DNA of 41,250 nt, from positions 1 to 41,250 of IMG/VR virus record IMGVR_UViG_3300047319_000760; one strand, 5' to 3'. A model generated the notes under the pieces. It was not told where the DNA came from, ran no database searches, and was given only the letters and a program-made list of their open reading frames with translations. Positions 1 through 6,058 of this stretch are shown in pieces. This DNA is from a virus. Each line of letters opens with the position of its first letter. The stretch's first letter is position 1. Both the position numbers and the translations under genes were made by a program.

Positions 1-127
1 ATGATCTCAGGATACAAGGCGTCAAAAAGTTGGGGACTGCTGGGCGCGGTGCAGGCCAGCTTGAACGGAGCCCTGGTATTGCTGAACCACACGATCACCC
101 ACGCCGCCAGCGCGGTCTTGCCCGGCC
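1..127. repeat. 127-bp terminal direct repeat, left copy
   Basis: These bases are identical to 41124-41250. The repeat lies inside the terminase gene, which is continuous when the ends are joined. A length of 127 is a common largest k-mer in short-read assemblers, so the repeat most likely marks a circular contig of 41,123 bp rather than a biological terminal repeat. A circularly permuted headful genome would assemble the same way. Confidence 0.97.
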
Positions 128-359
128 CATGGCACGATCGGATCGCAATCCGGGTGTGCCCCCTCGCCAGCGCCCGCAGCGCCCGCAGCTGCCAGTCGTC
201 CGGTTCCGCGTTGAGGACTTCCCTGACAAACGCGATCGGCGCCCGGGCATACCGCGCCAGGCTGACGTCGTACGGGTTCGGTGACCTGGCGATCGCCTCG
301 GCCCAGGTCGGCGGCATCCGTTCCGCATAGTCATTCGTGGTGGCGGTATAGTCGTTCAT
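1..359 (-). CDS. terL: Terminase large subunit, N-terminal part (continues at 41123)
   Basis: This is the start of the packaging ATPase; the rest lies at 40007-41250, and joining the ends gives about 491 residues. Reading leftward from the ATG at 359, the protein begins MNDYTATTND and contains a Walker A motif, SCHGPGKT, at about residues 75-82, preceded by the DDWQLRAL segment usual in terminases. The ATG at 371 is an in-frame alternative; neither has a clear Shine-Dalgarno. The start overlaps the divergent gene at 370. It is the first gene of the leftward virion block. The open frame on the other strand at 1-330 is a shadow of this gene. Confidence 0.93.
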   Translation of the reverse strand, partial: MNDYTATTNDYAERMPPTWAEAIARSPNPYDVSLARYARAPIAFVREVLNAEPDDWQLRALRALARGHTRIAIRSCHGPGKTALAAWVIVWFSNTRAPFKLACTAPSSPQLFDALYPEI

Positions 360-369
360 GGAGGATGGC

Positions 370-621
370 ATGCCAAAGGACAACAAGGATTATGCACACG
401 ACGTAGCAGACTGGATCGTTGACGAGACCGATATGGCGCGCGCTGAAGAACTCTCCAGAAAGATCGAGGCGCAATTCACCGGTTATGCCAACGGCGAAAT
501 AGCCTGCGCCCTGGCTGGGGCGATCAACGGCCTGTGCGACGCGGAACAGGAGTTTGGTGACTGGTATCTGTCGGCGTTGTTCCTCATCGCCTCACGCCAG
601 TCAGTCCACAACAAGTCCTAG
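370..621 (+). CDS. Small acidic hypothetical protein
   Basis: An 83-residue acidic protein that I do not recognise. It begins MPKDNKDYAHD, looks alpha-helical and has no membrane segment. I chose the ATG at 370 rather than 358 because GGAGGA at 360-365 sits five bases upstream. The start overlaps that of the leftward terminase gene, so the two are divergent with no intergenic space. Its stop overlaps the stop of the convergent GcrA-like gene. Such a small gene between a terminase and a regulator could be an accessory (moron-like) gene; no function is assigned. Confidence 0.6.
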   Translation: MPKDNKDYAHDVADWIVDETDMARAEELSRKIEAQFTGYANGEIACALAGAINGLCDAEQEFGDWYLSALFLIASRQSVHNKS

Positions 622-899
622 TCATGCATCTCACTCGGCAGTGGCGGCAGCGTCCGCGCGCCGGGTCGCAGTGGCTGCGGGCGCGGCTGGCGGGGTTCCG
701 GCGCAGGAATGGTGCCAGGTTGCTGCCGCATCTTCGGCAGCTGCAACGCCTGCGTCTGCTTGGTGACGCTGTATTTGCTGCGCCCCAGCATGCGCCCGAT
801 CAGCACCGGACCGAGCCCGGCATCCCAGAGTTGCCGCAACAACGTGCGCTCCTCGTCCGTCCAGGGAACCGACACAACGTGCTTCATGCTGGCTGGCAT
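618..899 (-). CDS. GcrA-like / Myb-like DNA-binding protein
   Basis: A 93-residue protein with a trihelical DNA-binding segment near the N terminus: WTDEERTLLRQLW, then GLGPVLIGRMLGRSKYSVT. This resembles the N-terminal domain of GcrA, the alphaproteobacterial cell-cycle regulator that acts with sigma-70 at methylated promoters. The C-terminal half is rich in Pro and Arg and looks disordered. The ATG at 899 is preceded by GGAGAG at good spacing. It lies upstream of the terminase on the same strand, so it could influence late transcription or host GcrA-regulated genes; that role is inferred. Other SANT/Myb-type HTH families are possible. Confidence 0.7.
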   Translation of the reverse strand: MPASMKHVVSVPWTDEERTLLRQLWDAGLGPVLIGRMLGRSKYSVTKQTQALQLPKMRQQPGTIPAPEPRQPRPQPLRPGARTLPPLPSEMHD

Positions 900-927
900 G
901 GCGGCTCTCCGCGCGGTAGGTGTGGCC

Positions 928-1001
<74 letters not shown>

Positions 1002-1078
1002 CCGCCTCAATTGTGGCAACTGGCACTTCTCTAGGGGTCAGGCGTGGTAATGGGCGTTTTGAAGAGTAGGAGGCCACG

Positions 1079-1303
1079 GTGAAGCTCGGTTTCCGGCGTG
1101 ACTTCGATCCTGCCCTGCTCTCGTGGGGAGGCCCGGATGAGCCAGCGGCCGAGGAATGCTCGATCTGCGACGCGCCATTTAGCGAGGACGACGTGCCGCT
1201 GATCATGTGGCGCGAGGACGGCTGGTGCGTGCGCCTCTGCGACGCCTGCGTGGAGCGGTGGATCGAGTTCCGCCGCGCAGGTGAGGGGCAGGTTGATGAG
1301 TAG
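1079..1303 (+). CDS. Small zinc-binding protein
   Basis: A 74-residue protein with two Cys pairs, CSIC and CDAC, about 26 residues apart, as in a treble-clef or zinc-ribbon fold. It starts with GTG at 1079 behind AGGAGG at five-base spacing. It is followed closely by another small two-Cys-pair protein, and both have strong ribosome sites, so they are probably expressed together. Such proteins usually bind DNA, RNA or a protein partner; no specific function is visible. Confidence 0.72.
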   Translation: MKLGFRRDFDPALLSWGGPDEPAAEECSICDAPFSEDDVPLIMWREDGWCVRLCDACVERWIEFRRAGEGQVDE

Positions 1304-1311
1304 GAGGTGGC

Positions 1312-1551
1312 ATGACCGACCTTATCGTGATGCGGCTGGCCAACATGCATCGGGTGCATCCCCGCCAGGACAACTCTCGCGTCTGCGCTACGTGCGGCGA
1401 ACAGGTCGGCATCTATCCGTCTGGGCAGGCCATGTTGGCGGCCGATCCGTCGATCCGGCTCATCTGCGATGTATGCCGCACCCCGGCTGACATCACGTTC
1501 CTGGCGCCCGGCGCCGAGCGTGAGCCGTTCGAGTCAGAGGACCGGAGATAA
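1312..1551 (+). CDS. Small zinc-ribbon-like protein
   Basis: A 79-residue protein with Cys pairs CATC and CDVC separated by about 26 residues, the arrangement of a zinc ribbon. The ATG at 1312 follows AGGAGG at close spacing. It lies nine bases after the preceding zinc-binding gene, and the two probably share a transcript. The C-terminal tail is acidic and looks disordered. No family was recognised. Confidence 0.72.
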   Translation: MTDLIVMRLANMHRVHPRQDNSRVCATCGEQVGIYPSGQAMLAADPSIRLICDVCRTPADITFLAPGAEREPFESEDRR

Positions 1552-1595
1552 TTATCCTCCCGTGGGCTACTCTCCAAAATCAGCCTTTTGAAGCC

Positions 1596-1781
1596 TCACG
1601 GACACTTGCCCAGCCGCCACAACCGGTCGTCCGCCGTGCCGCCCGAGGTCAACATCGCGCCGTCCACCAACCCCTGATGATACAGCCACTGCAATAGCCG
1701 GAACGTCGTCCGCAACTCGCTCTCACGGTGCCAGCCACCATCCGCCAGTCGTGCCAACACGCGACGCTCAGCCTTGCTCAT
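1596..1781 (-). CDS. Small winged-helix-like hypothetical protein
   Basis: A 61-residue protein beginning MSKAERRVLARLADGGWH and containing LRTTFRLLQWLYHQGLV, a pattern compatible with a small winged helix-turn-helix. The start overlaps the stop of the upstream membrane gene by ATGA, so it is translationally coupled. It is the last gene of the leftward accessory operon that begins near 3809 and ends convergently with the zinc-ribbon gene at 1551. The fold is inferred from sequence pattern only. Confidence 0.6.
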   Translation of the reverse strand: MSKAERRVLARLADGGWHRESELRTTFRLLQWLYHQGLVDGAMLTSGGTADDRLWRLGKCP

Positions 1782-2011
1782 TGCTGCTTCAGGCAGCTCT
1801 CGATGATCCGGGTGATCATCACGTTGCGCACCTCGGTGTTGTGCTGGAACACGTAGGCGGCGACCCCCAAAAACGCGATATTCATGATCACGAGCAGCAG
1901 AAAGGCCGGCGGCAATGCGCGGATGAGCTTCTCGGACACTGAAGCCCACGTCCCGCCATTGCCGCCATTGCGACCATTCCCGTTATGCCCCGACGGTGGT
2001 GCGCTTGTCAT
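1778..2011 (-). CDS. One-TM membrane protein, hypothetical
   Basis: A 77-residue protein with a Gly/Asn-rich N-terminal tail (residues 1-20), then one hydrophobic segment around residues 33-55 (LPPAFLLLVIMNIAFLGVAAY) and a short charged C-terminal helix. The single TM and small size would suit a holin, spanin-like or superinfection protein, but nothing is diagnostic. It overlaps the preceding gene by about 30 bases and the following gene by ATGA, so all belong to one translationally coupled operon. Confidence 0.65.
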   Translation of the reverse strand: MTSAPPSGHNGNGRNGGNGGTWASVSEKLIRALPPAFLLLVIMNIAFLGVAAYVFQHNTEVRNVMITRIIESCLKQQ

Positions 2012-2210
2012 AGACCGACACGCCGCCGTCCAGGGCCTGGATACACTTGCCCAGCCGCATCGAGGCATCCTCCAGATGGCGATAGGCCAGCATCACGTTG
2101 GCGATCGCCTCGCCGTCAGTGAGCTGCCCCTTCAGCGCCAGCATGTCCGCAGCGGTGTCCTTGATGGCGCCCCGCAGGTCGTTGATGGCCTCGATCTGCT
2201 TGTCGCTCAT
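1983..2210 (-). CDS. Small helical protein resembling Acb2/Tad1 hairpin family
   Basis: A 75-residue protein predicted to be two helices. Its C-terminal half, about residues 38-69, reads VMLAYRHLEDASMRLGKCIQ followed by ALDGGVSVYDKR. From memory this resembles the hairpin domain shared by the phage anti-defence proteins Acb2 and Tad1, which sequester cyclic nucleotides or gcADPR made by CBASS and Thoeris. I cannot run a profile search, so the assignment is tentative. The start codon overlaps the stop of the PEP-CTERM gene (ATGA), so the two are translationally coupled. Confidence 0.5.
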   Translation of the reverse strand: MSDKQIEAINDLRGAIKDTAADMLALKGQLTDGEAIANVMLAYRHLEDASMRLGKCIQALDGGVSVYDKRTTVGA

Positions 2211-2845
2211 GACACCCGCCGCGGCCGCACCAAGCCCAGTCCCAGCAACCCGACGCCCAGCAGCGCCAGACTCGCCGGCTCCGGCACCGCATTGGCCGAG
2301 AACGTGCCGCTGACATTGGAGGTGAACGATCCAATACTCGTGCCCACAATCGCAAAGCCTGGCGCGATATTGGTGAACGCCAGCCCCACCGCCAACGGCG
2401 CAGACAACGACGTAATCACATCGCTGGTGAACGACGCCAGATCAGGCGGCGCACCAACCGCCAACGCCCCACCAGTCCCCGTCCCAAACACCAGATCAGT
2501 GAACGATCCACTGAGGTAGTTGGTGCCGGTCATCCCCGTGCCGCTGAAGATGCTGAACGATCCCGCATAGTGCTGGGCAGCACCGCTACCCAGTGGCTGT
2601 GCCAGGTCAGTGGATGTGACGTTGAGGTCGAAGAAAGCAGCGACCGGCGACCCATTCTGGAGCTGCGTGATGCCGATCGGAGCATCGACAGCCGTGATCG
2701 TGGTCTGATCCTGTGCTGCGTTCTCAGTCGCAGTGATCGGCGCGCCACTGGACTGGCCAAACACCAAAATCGTGTCGGCATAGGCGGCCACATGGAAGAA
2801 GCAGGCGCCCGCGATGATGCTGACGCCGAGCAGTGCTCGTTTCAT
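2207..2845 (-). CDS. Secreted PEP-CTERM sorting-domain protein
   Basis: A 212-residue exported protein. The N terminus is a signal peptide (MKRALLGVSIIAGACFFHVAAYA, cut after about residue 23). The mature part is low in Cys and rich in Thr, Ser, Gly and Ala, suggesting beta structure. The C terminus is a textbook PEP-CTERM signal: VPEP, a hydrophobic helix (LALLGVGLLGLGLV) and a basic end RPRRVS. In bacteria this tripartite signal is recognised by exosortase and usually belongs to exopolysaccharide-associated surface proteins. No exosortase is present here, so the host must supply it. Phage carriage is unusual. It is coupled by ATGA to the downstream Acb2/Tad1-like gene. Confidence 0.88.
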   Translation of the reverse strand: MKRALLGVSIIAGACFFHVAAYADTILVFGQSSGAPITATENAAQDQTTITAVDAPIGITQLQNGSPVAAFFDLNVTSTDLAQPLGSGAAQHYAGSFSIFSGTGMTGTNYLSGSFTDLVFGTGTGGALAVGAPPDLASFTSDVITSLSAPLAVGLAFTNIAPGFAIVGTSIGSFTSNVSGTFSANAVPEPASLALLGVGLLGLGLVRPRRVS

Positions 2846-2899
2846 GACGTGAAGCCCCTGTGGGTTATAAAGTGAGCGGAATTTGTCCGTCTGTCGTTG

Positions 2900-3367
2900 C
2901 TACTTCGGCTGTGCGTGCGGCGGCAGCGCGTGACCAGGGCGCAGCGAGGGGTCCACGCAAACGTACCGCCACCCCAAGCCAGGTATGCCCACGACAACCC
3001 AGAACTTCTGCGATGGCAGCGCATTGTCGATCTGACCACCCTGCCCGCCCGGTAAGGTATTGTCCGGCCGACCACCGCCAGGAAGCGGCTGCGTGCTGCC
3101 AGCCGGCGGCCGCACCGGTCCCGTCGTCGGATACACCGGGCCACCAGGTGACGGCCAAATGGTCCCCGGATGCACCGGCAGCGTATTGTCTGGCCCGATC
3201 GGCACGATAGGCCGCGAGAACGATGGCGGCGGCCAGATCCCAACAGGCGGCTCAGGCAACGTGTTGTCCGGGCCAATCGGCGGCGTCCCAGGCAACTCAT
3301 TGCTCGGGTAATTCGTCCCCTGATCCGCCAGCGTCAATACCCCACCGGTGATGCGAAATGTCGGCAT
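2900..3367 (-). CDS. Proline-rich PDNTLP-repeat protein
   Basis: A 155-residue Pro/Gly-rich protein with a degenerate repeat: IGPDNTLPEPP, IGPDNTLPVHP, RPDNTLPGGQ and IDNALPSQK, at increasing divergence towards the C terminus. A short non-repeat domain (KFWVVVGIPGLGWRYVCVDP) follows. There is no signal peptide. The ATG at 3367 has AAGGAG at a suitable distance. Repeat proteins of this kind occur in phages of alphaproteobacteria without known function. It sits between the membrane peptides and the PEP-CTERM gene in the same operon. Confidence 0.75.
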   Translation of the reverse strand: MPTFRITGGVLTLADQGTNYPSNELPGTPPIGPDNTLPEPPVGIWPPPSFSRPIVPIGPDNTLPVHPGTIWPSPGGPVYPTTGPVRPPAGSTQPLPGGGRPDNTLPGGQGGQIDNALPSQKFWVVVGIPGLGWRYVCVDPSLRPGHALPPHAQPK

Positions 3368-3387
3368 CAGATGTCTCCTTGTGTTGA

Positions 3388-3419
3388 TGCGTCGTTGCGT
3401 CGTTACGTAATTACGTAGT
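3388..3419. repeat. Four tandem 8-bp repeats with central palindrome
   Basis: The sequence reads as TGCGTCGT twice, then TACGTAAT and TACGTAGT. The boundary of the last two units forms a perfect 14-bp palindrome, TACGTAATTACGTA, at 3404-3417. It lies 20-50 bases upstream of the start codon at 3367 on the leftward strand, a position suited to an operator or to translation control. Confidence 0.7.
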
Positions 3420-3433
3420 CGTGCCCCGTGTCG

Positions 3434-3526
3434 TCACATCACCACCGCGACGATCGGGGCAACGCACAGCGCCATGATAGCCAGTAGCCCGACGATGATG
3501 ACGCCCCACGGGGGTGCCGGGATCAC
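3434..3526 (-). CDS. 30-residue membrane peptide
   Basis: A tiny open frame encoding one hydrophobic helix, starting VIPAPPWGVIIVGLLAIMAL. It starts with GTG inside the overlap GTGA formed with the stop of the previous peptide gene. This makes a chain of three overlapping membrane peptides (3809 to 3434). The overlaps, not similarity, are the reason for calling it. Function unknown; small membrane toxins, holin partners or exclusion peptides are all possible. Confidence 0.5.
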   Translation of the reverse strand: MIPAPPWGVIIVGLLAIMALCVAPIVAVVM

Positions 3527-3594
3527 GTGACACCAGCAATGCAGATCACCACGACAATCAGCACCAGCTCACCAAGCACAATCAAGGGCGTCAT
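3523..3594 (-). CDS. 23-residue membrane peptide
   Basis: This peptide is almost wholly one hydrophobic helix (MTPLIVLGELVLIVVVICIA). The ATG overlaps the stop of the upstream gene by ATGA, and its own stop overlaps the next start by GTGA. Translational coupling on both sides is the main support. No family is recognised. Confidence 0.5.
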   Translation of the reverse strand: MTPLIVLGELVLIVVVICIAGVT

Positions 3595-3809
3595 CGCAAC
3601 AACGGCCGCCCACCACCGATCGGCGCTAACCCCGCAAAATCCAGCAACAACAGGATCAGGATCAGGCACGCAATCACCGTCACTATCACACGCGCCACCT
3701 GCTGGAACGGCGCCGGCAACGGGATCACGCTCAGCACATACAGCACCAGCCACAGCACAATCCCAATGATCAACAAATACACCAGCAACAGTATCAGCGA
3801 TGATATCAT
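3591..3809 (-). CDS. Two-TM small membrane protein
   Basis: A 72-residue protein with two hydrophobic segments, about residues 2-28 (ISSLILLLVYLLIIGIVLWL) and 40-62 (VARVIVTVIACLILILLLLD), joined by a short loop with prolines. The topology and size resemble class II holins, but the C terminus is not strongly charged. It is the first gene of the leftward accessory operon and overlaps the next membrane peptide. Holin is a possibility, not a call. Confidence 0.68.
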   Translation of the reverse strand: MISSLILLLVYLLIIGIVLWLVLYVLSVIPLPAPFQQVARVIVTVIACLILILLLLDFAGLAPIGGGRPLLR

Positions 3810-4471
3810 GGCCGTATATCCGGATGTGTAGTCGCTTCACACACAACCCGCGCCACCCCCTCCACCATCACCAACCAACACCCGCACGCACACGCACCGC
3901 TGGGCTCAAACGCCCGCAGCACGCCGCACCGCAAGCATCGCGGGAATATCGAGAGCGAAAGAGTGTCGCATGTCATGTGTATATGCCGGTGTATATACTA
4001 GTGGGATTTGTGCTAAAAATTTCGGGAGAGTGTGAGGGTGGGCGTGGGTGTCAGTCGATGCTGCGTGAAGGGGGGCACCAACACCCCCTCGATCGTGGTG
4101 GTGATGCGATACGCCTAGAGCGTTGGCGTTGCTGTGTGCGCGCGGCTGGTCTGCATCGATGCGGGCTGTGTTGGTTCGCTACTCTGTGCCAGCACGGCGC
4201 GCACTCTGGCTAGCTCATCAGCCAACTCCTTGGTCATTGGCCTGGTCTGCCAACGATGCAGGCTGTGCTGCCTGCCTAAGCCCTTCGGATGCACTCTAAC
4301 GACAGCCATCTGTGGCATTGCGCTGCTACCTGTGGTTACGGCCGATAATCAGGGTTTGCGGACACGATAACGCACATCACCGCAGTCTCTCGTTGTTCGT
4401 GGCACGTGTAGGTTGCAGCCACTATGTATATACCGCTGTCAGCACAGGCAGGTGTAGCTACATAGAGCGCG
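3810..4471. other. Long segment with no convincing gene
   Basis: This 660-bp stretch holds the candidate leftward promoter (3992-4019) and a hairpin of AGGGGG/CCCCCT arms at 4069-4089 without a T tract. There is one weak leftward frame, 4115-4237 (40 residues, MTKELADELARVRAVLA), with no ribosome site. A second AT-rich spot lies near 4425. It could be the untranslated 3' end of the gene at 4472 plus control DNA. Confidence 0.55.
3992..4019 (-). promoter_or_regulatory. Candidate leftward promoter of the accessory operon
   Basis: On the minus strand TTTTTA (4019-4014) and TATATA (3997-3992) are separated by 16 bases in an AT-rich island of an otherwise GC-rich genome. Transcription would run into the membrane-peptide/PEP-CTERM operon, leaving a leader of about 180 bases. 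The -35 match is weak. Confidence 0.4.
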
Positions 4472-4804
4472 CTATTCCTCGGGCAATGGGGCATCGAGCA
4501 ATGATGCAGGCGGCGCATCTTGTGCCTGCGGCTCTAGCGTAACTATGCGCTTTGCCTGGCCCTGCAGCTCCTGCGATACACGCATTGCTGCTTCGAGATG
4601 GAAGTGGAGATGGTTGGCACCATCGCTGACGATATGCGCTGGCATCACCTTGGCCAGCAGTGACATGAAAACGCTCGGGTTCTCAAGTGCTTGCTTGGCC
4701 AAGTAGCGCACGCCGCCGACGTTGTGCAGTGCTTGCAGCATCATGCCTCGCACGTCTGCATTGACGCCGTTCGGGATGCCTTTTCGACTGCCGCCTTTGG
4801 GCAT
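4472..4804 (-). CDS. DNA-packaging-like small protein (TerS-like N terminus), hypothetical
   Basis: A 110-residue protein beginning MPKGGSRKGIPNGVNADVRG, a basic Gly/Pro/Asn-rich start common in phage proteins annotated as small-terminase-like or DUF5681-like. The middle (NVGGVRYLAKQALENPSVFM) looks helical. The start at 4804 is the conserved MPKGG methionine. It lies far from the large terminase, divergent from the early operon, so a packaging role is uncertain; a DNA-binding regulator is equally possible. A weak leftward promoter (TTGTCA, 15 bases, TAAAGA) lies near 4854-4880. Confidence 0.6.
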   Translation of the reverse strand: MPKGGSRKGIPNGVNADVRGMMLQALHNVGGVRYLAKQALENPSVFMSLLAKVMPAHIVSDGANHLHFHLEAAMRVSQELQGQAKRIVTLEPQAQDAPPASLLDAPLPEE

Positions 4805-4907
4805 CGTCTTCACTCTCTCGACCGAGCTTAGAGAAAGCAACAGCTTAGCTCCCTTTCTTTACACTGCCATCAGGCGTGACAATTAGTATCCACACCCACA
4901 TAACCTG

Positions 4908-4936
4908 TTGACACACATTAACGGCTATGGTTATAT
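4908..4936 (+). promoter_or_regulatory. Sigma-70-type early promoter P1
   Basis: TTGACA at 4908-4913 and TTATAT at 4931-4936 are separated by exactly 17 bases. The -10 box is followed at once by GTCGTCATACAC, also present after promoter P2, and then by ACAGGAGACGACGAATG. GTCGTC (4937-4942) and GACGAC (4957-4962) form an inverted repeat around the expected start point, a plausible operator. Confidence 0.85.
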
Positions 4937-4964
4937 GTCGTCATACACCAACAGGAGACGACGA

Positions 4965-5210
4965 ATGACCGACGAACAATGGAAGGCGCTGTCGAAGGAT
5001 CTGAAGGAGCCGGTGTTCGGGGCCAAGGTGAAGTTGAGCAAGGCTCAGAGGGTAGCGTTGGCTGCTTACAACTTCCGGCTTGCGCAGGAGGATCGTTACT
5101 TAGGTTCGGTGTTTGTGACGCCGATGGGTCAGCGGAAGGTTGAGGCGGAGACGTCGGCTGCGTATGCGGCGTGCAAGTCGCTTGGGATGGGTCCTGAGCA
5201 CGGGCTGTAG
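4965..5210 (+). CDS. Early hypothetical protein, first gene after P1
   Basis: An 81-residue basic protein beginning MTDEQWKALSKDLKEP that I do not recognise. The ATG at 4965 is chosen because AGGAG lies at normal spacing and the upstream in-frame TTG is the -35 box itself. Codon use is typical of the early genes around it. The strong promoter and first position suggest an immediate-early role such as host takeover, but that is only inferred from position. Confidence 0.78.
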   Translation: MTDEQWKALSKDLKEPVFGAKVKLSKAQRVALAAYNFRLAQEDRYLGSVFVTPMGQRKVEAETSAAYAACKSLGMGPEHGL

Positions 5211-5237
5211 ATAATTACATCCATCCGAAGATACCTG

Positions 5238-5266
5238 TTGACATCCACACACATCCATCATACATT
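5238..5266 (+). promoter_or_regulatory. Sigma-70-type early promoter P2, duplicate of P1
   Basis: TTGACA at 5238-5243 and TACATT at 5261-5266 have a 17-base spacer. GTCGTCATACAC follows directly, and the leader ends in CAACAGGAGACGACGAATGACC exactly as in P1. The 17-base spacers differ in sequence, so the promoter, start-site and ribosome-binding blocks are what is conserved. Confidence 0.85.
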
Positions 5267-5304
5267 GTCGTCATACACAGACACCGAGCAACAGGAGACG
5301 ACGA

Positions 5305-5463
5305 ATGACCAACACCGCAATCCTTCGTTCCTTCGCTTCATCTGCACAGGCCCGTGCGGCTGGTTACAGCACTCTGGAGTGGCTGCGTGCGTTCAGCATT
5401 GCTGAGCATGCTGCTCGGATTGAGGTGAGCCACGCGATTACTGACCGTGAGATGGAGGGTTGA
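5305..5463 (+). CDS. Small early protein, first gene after P2
   Basis: A 52-residue protein (MTNTAILRSFASSAQARAAG at its start, acidic end). It has the same AGGAGACGACGAATGACC start context as the gene at 4965, so its first two residues are also M-T. The gene is followed after three bases by the next early gene. No family is recognised. The shared leader but unrelated protein suggests that the control unit, not the gene, was duplicated. Confidence 0.72.
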   Translation: MTNTAILRSFASSAQARAAGYSTLEWLRAFSIAEHAARIEVSHAITDREMEG

Positions 5464-5466
5464 GCG

Positions 5467-5673
5467 ATGAGCGTCCCCGACATGATCACGGCGTGTGTAG
5501 CTGGGTTTGGTGGGATTGAGCGGATAGATCCGAGTGGTGCGGCTTACAAGCGGCTGTGTGCGATCCTGGACGGTGCGGATGATGAGGCGTTGCGTGCGGT
5601 GCATCATGCCAACATCAGGTTTGCATCGAAGCTGGCGTTCAACCGGATGATCCGTCGTGGGTTGGTGTCATGA
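5467..5673 (+). CDS. Early hypothetical protein
   Basis: A 68-residue helical protein, MSVPDMITACVAGFGG onward, of unknown function. The start lies three bases after the stop of the previous gene, and the stop overlaps the next start by ATGA. It belongs to the P2 operon of four short genes that ends at 6058. Confidence 0.75.
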   Translation: MSVPDMITACVAGFGGIERIDPSGAAYKRLCAILDGADDEALRAVHHANIRFASKLAFNRMIRRGLVS

Positions 5674-5843
5674 GTGAGGCATTGCCTGCGGCGGCGACGG
5701 CGAACGCGCGCATCACGATCTACGTGTCGGCACAACTTGATGAGCAGATCCGGCGAGCTGCTGAAGAGGCTGGGCAGTCGCTGTCGGTGTGGATGGTTCG
5801 TGCGGCGCGAGCTGCACTCTCCAGATCGGAGATAGGGCGATGA
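5670..5843 (+). CDS. Ribbon-helix-helix (Arc/CopG-type) regulator
   Basis: A 57-residue protein with the ribbon-helix-helix pattern: a beta strand ARITIYVSAQLD (about residues 13-24), helix DEQIRRAAEEAG, turn QSLS, and helix VWMVRAARAAL. Such proteins bind DNA as dimers through the paired strand. The start overlaps the previous stop by ATGA and the stop overlaps the next start by ATGA. A natural guess is autoregulation of promoters P1 and P2, whose start regions share an inverted repeat; this is inferred. Confidence 0.78.
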   Translation: MSEALPAAATANARITIYVSAQLDEQIRRAAEEAGQSLSVWMVRAARAALSRSEIGR

Positions 5844-6058
5844 ATGAGGAGACGGGGGCTGTGGATATTCTGGCCATAGCGTCGGCGTCTCTATCGGAGG
5901 CTCGTCGGGCGCTTGATTGCGCGAGGATGTTGCAGGCTGGTCCGGCGGCTGAGTTACGATACCAGCTTGCGTTGGTTGAGGTTGGGTTGGCTGAGCGTGG
6001 CATGGCGGCGGCGCGTGATCTGGCGATTTCAATGGAGGCTAGAAGTCGTCCCGGCTGA
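5840..6058 (+). CDS. Early helical hypothetical protein
   Basis: A 72-residue Ala/Leu-rich helical protein beginning MNEETGAVDILAIASASLSE. The start overlaps the ribbon-helix-helix gene by ATGA. Its last 20 bases overlap the 3' end of the leftward NusG-like gene, so the two operons converge without a terminator. No domain is recognised. Confidence 0.7.
   Translation: MNEETGAVDILAIASASLSEARRALDCARMLQAGPAAELRYQLALVEVGLAERGMAAARDLAISMEARSRPG

Noticed and set aside
1-330. Rightward 109-residue open frame at the window start
   Set aside because: It is antisense to the TerL N terminus, which carries the Walker A motif and joins in frame across the circle.
3434-3809. Membrane peptides as definite holins
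   Set aside because: Topology fits, but no adjacent endolysin and no diagnostic motif; left as unknown.
4937-4962. GTCGTC/GACGAC as an RNA hairpin hiding the ribosome site
   Set aside because: The left arm lies between the -10 box and the expected start point, so it is not transcribed; a DNA operator is more likely.
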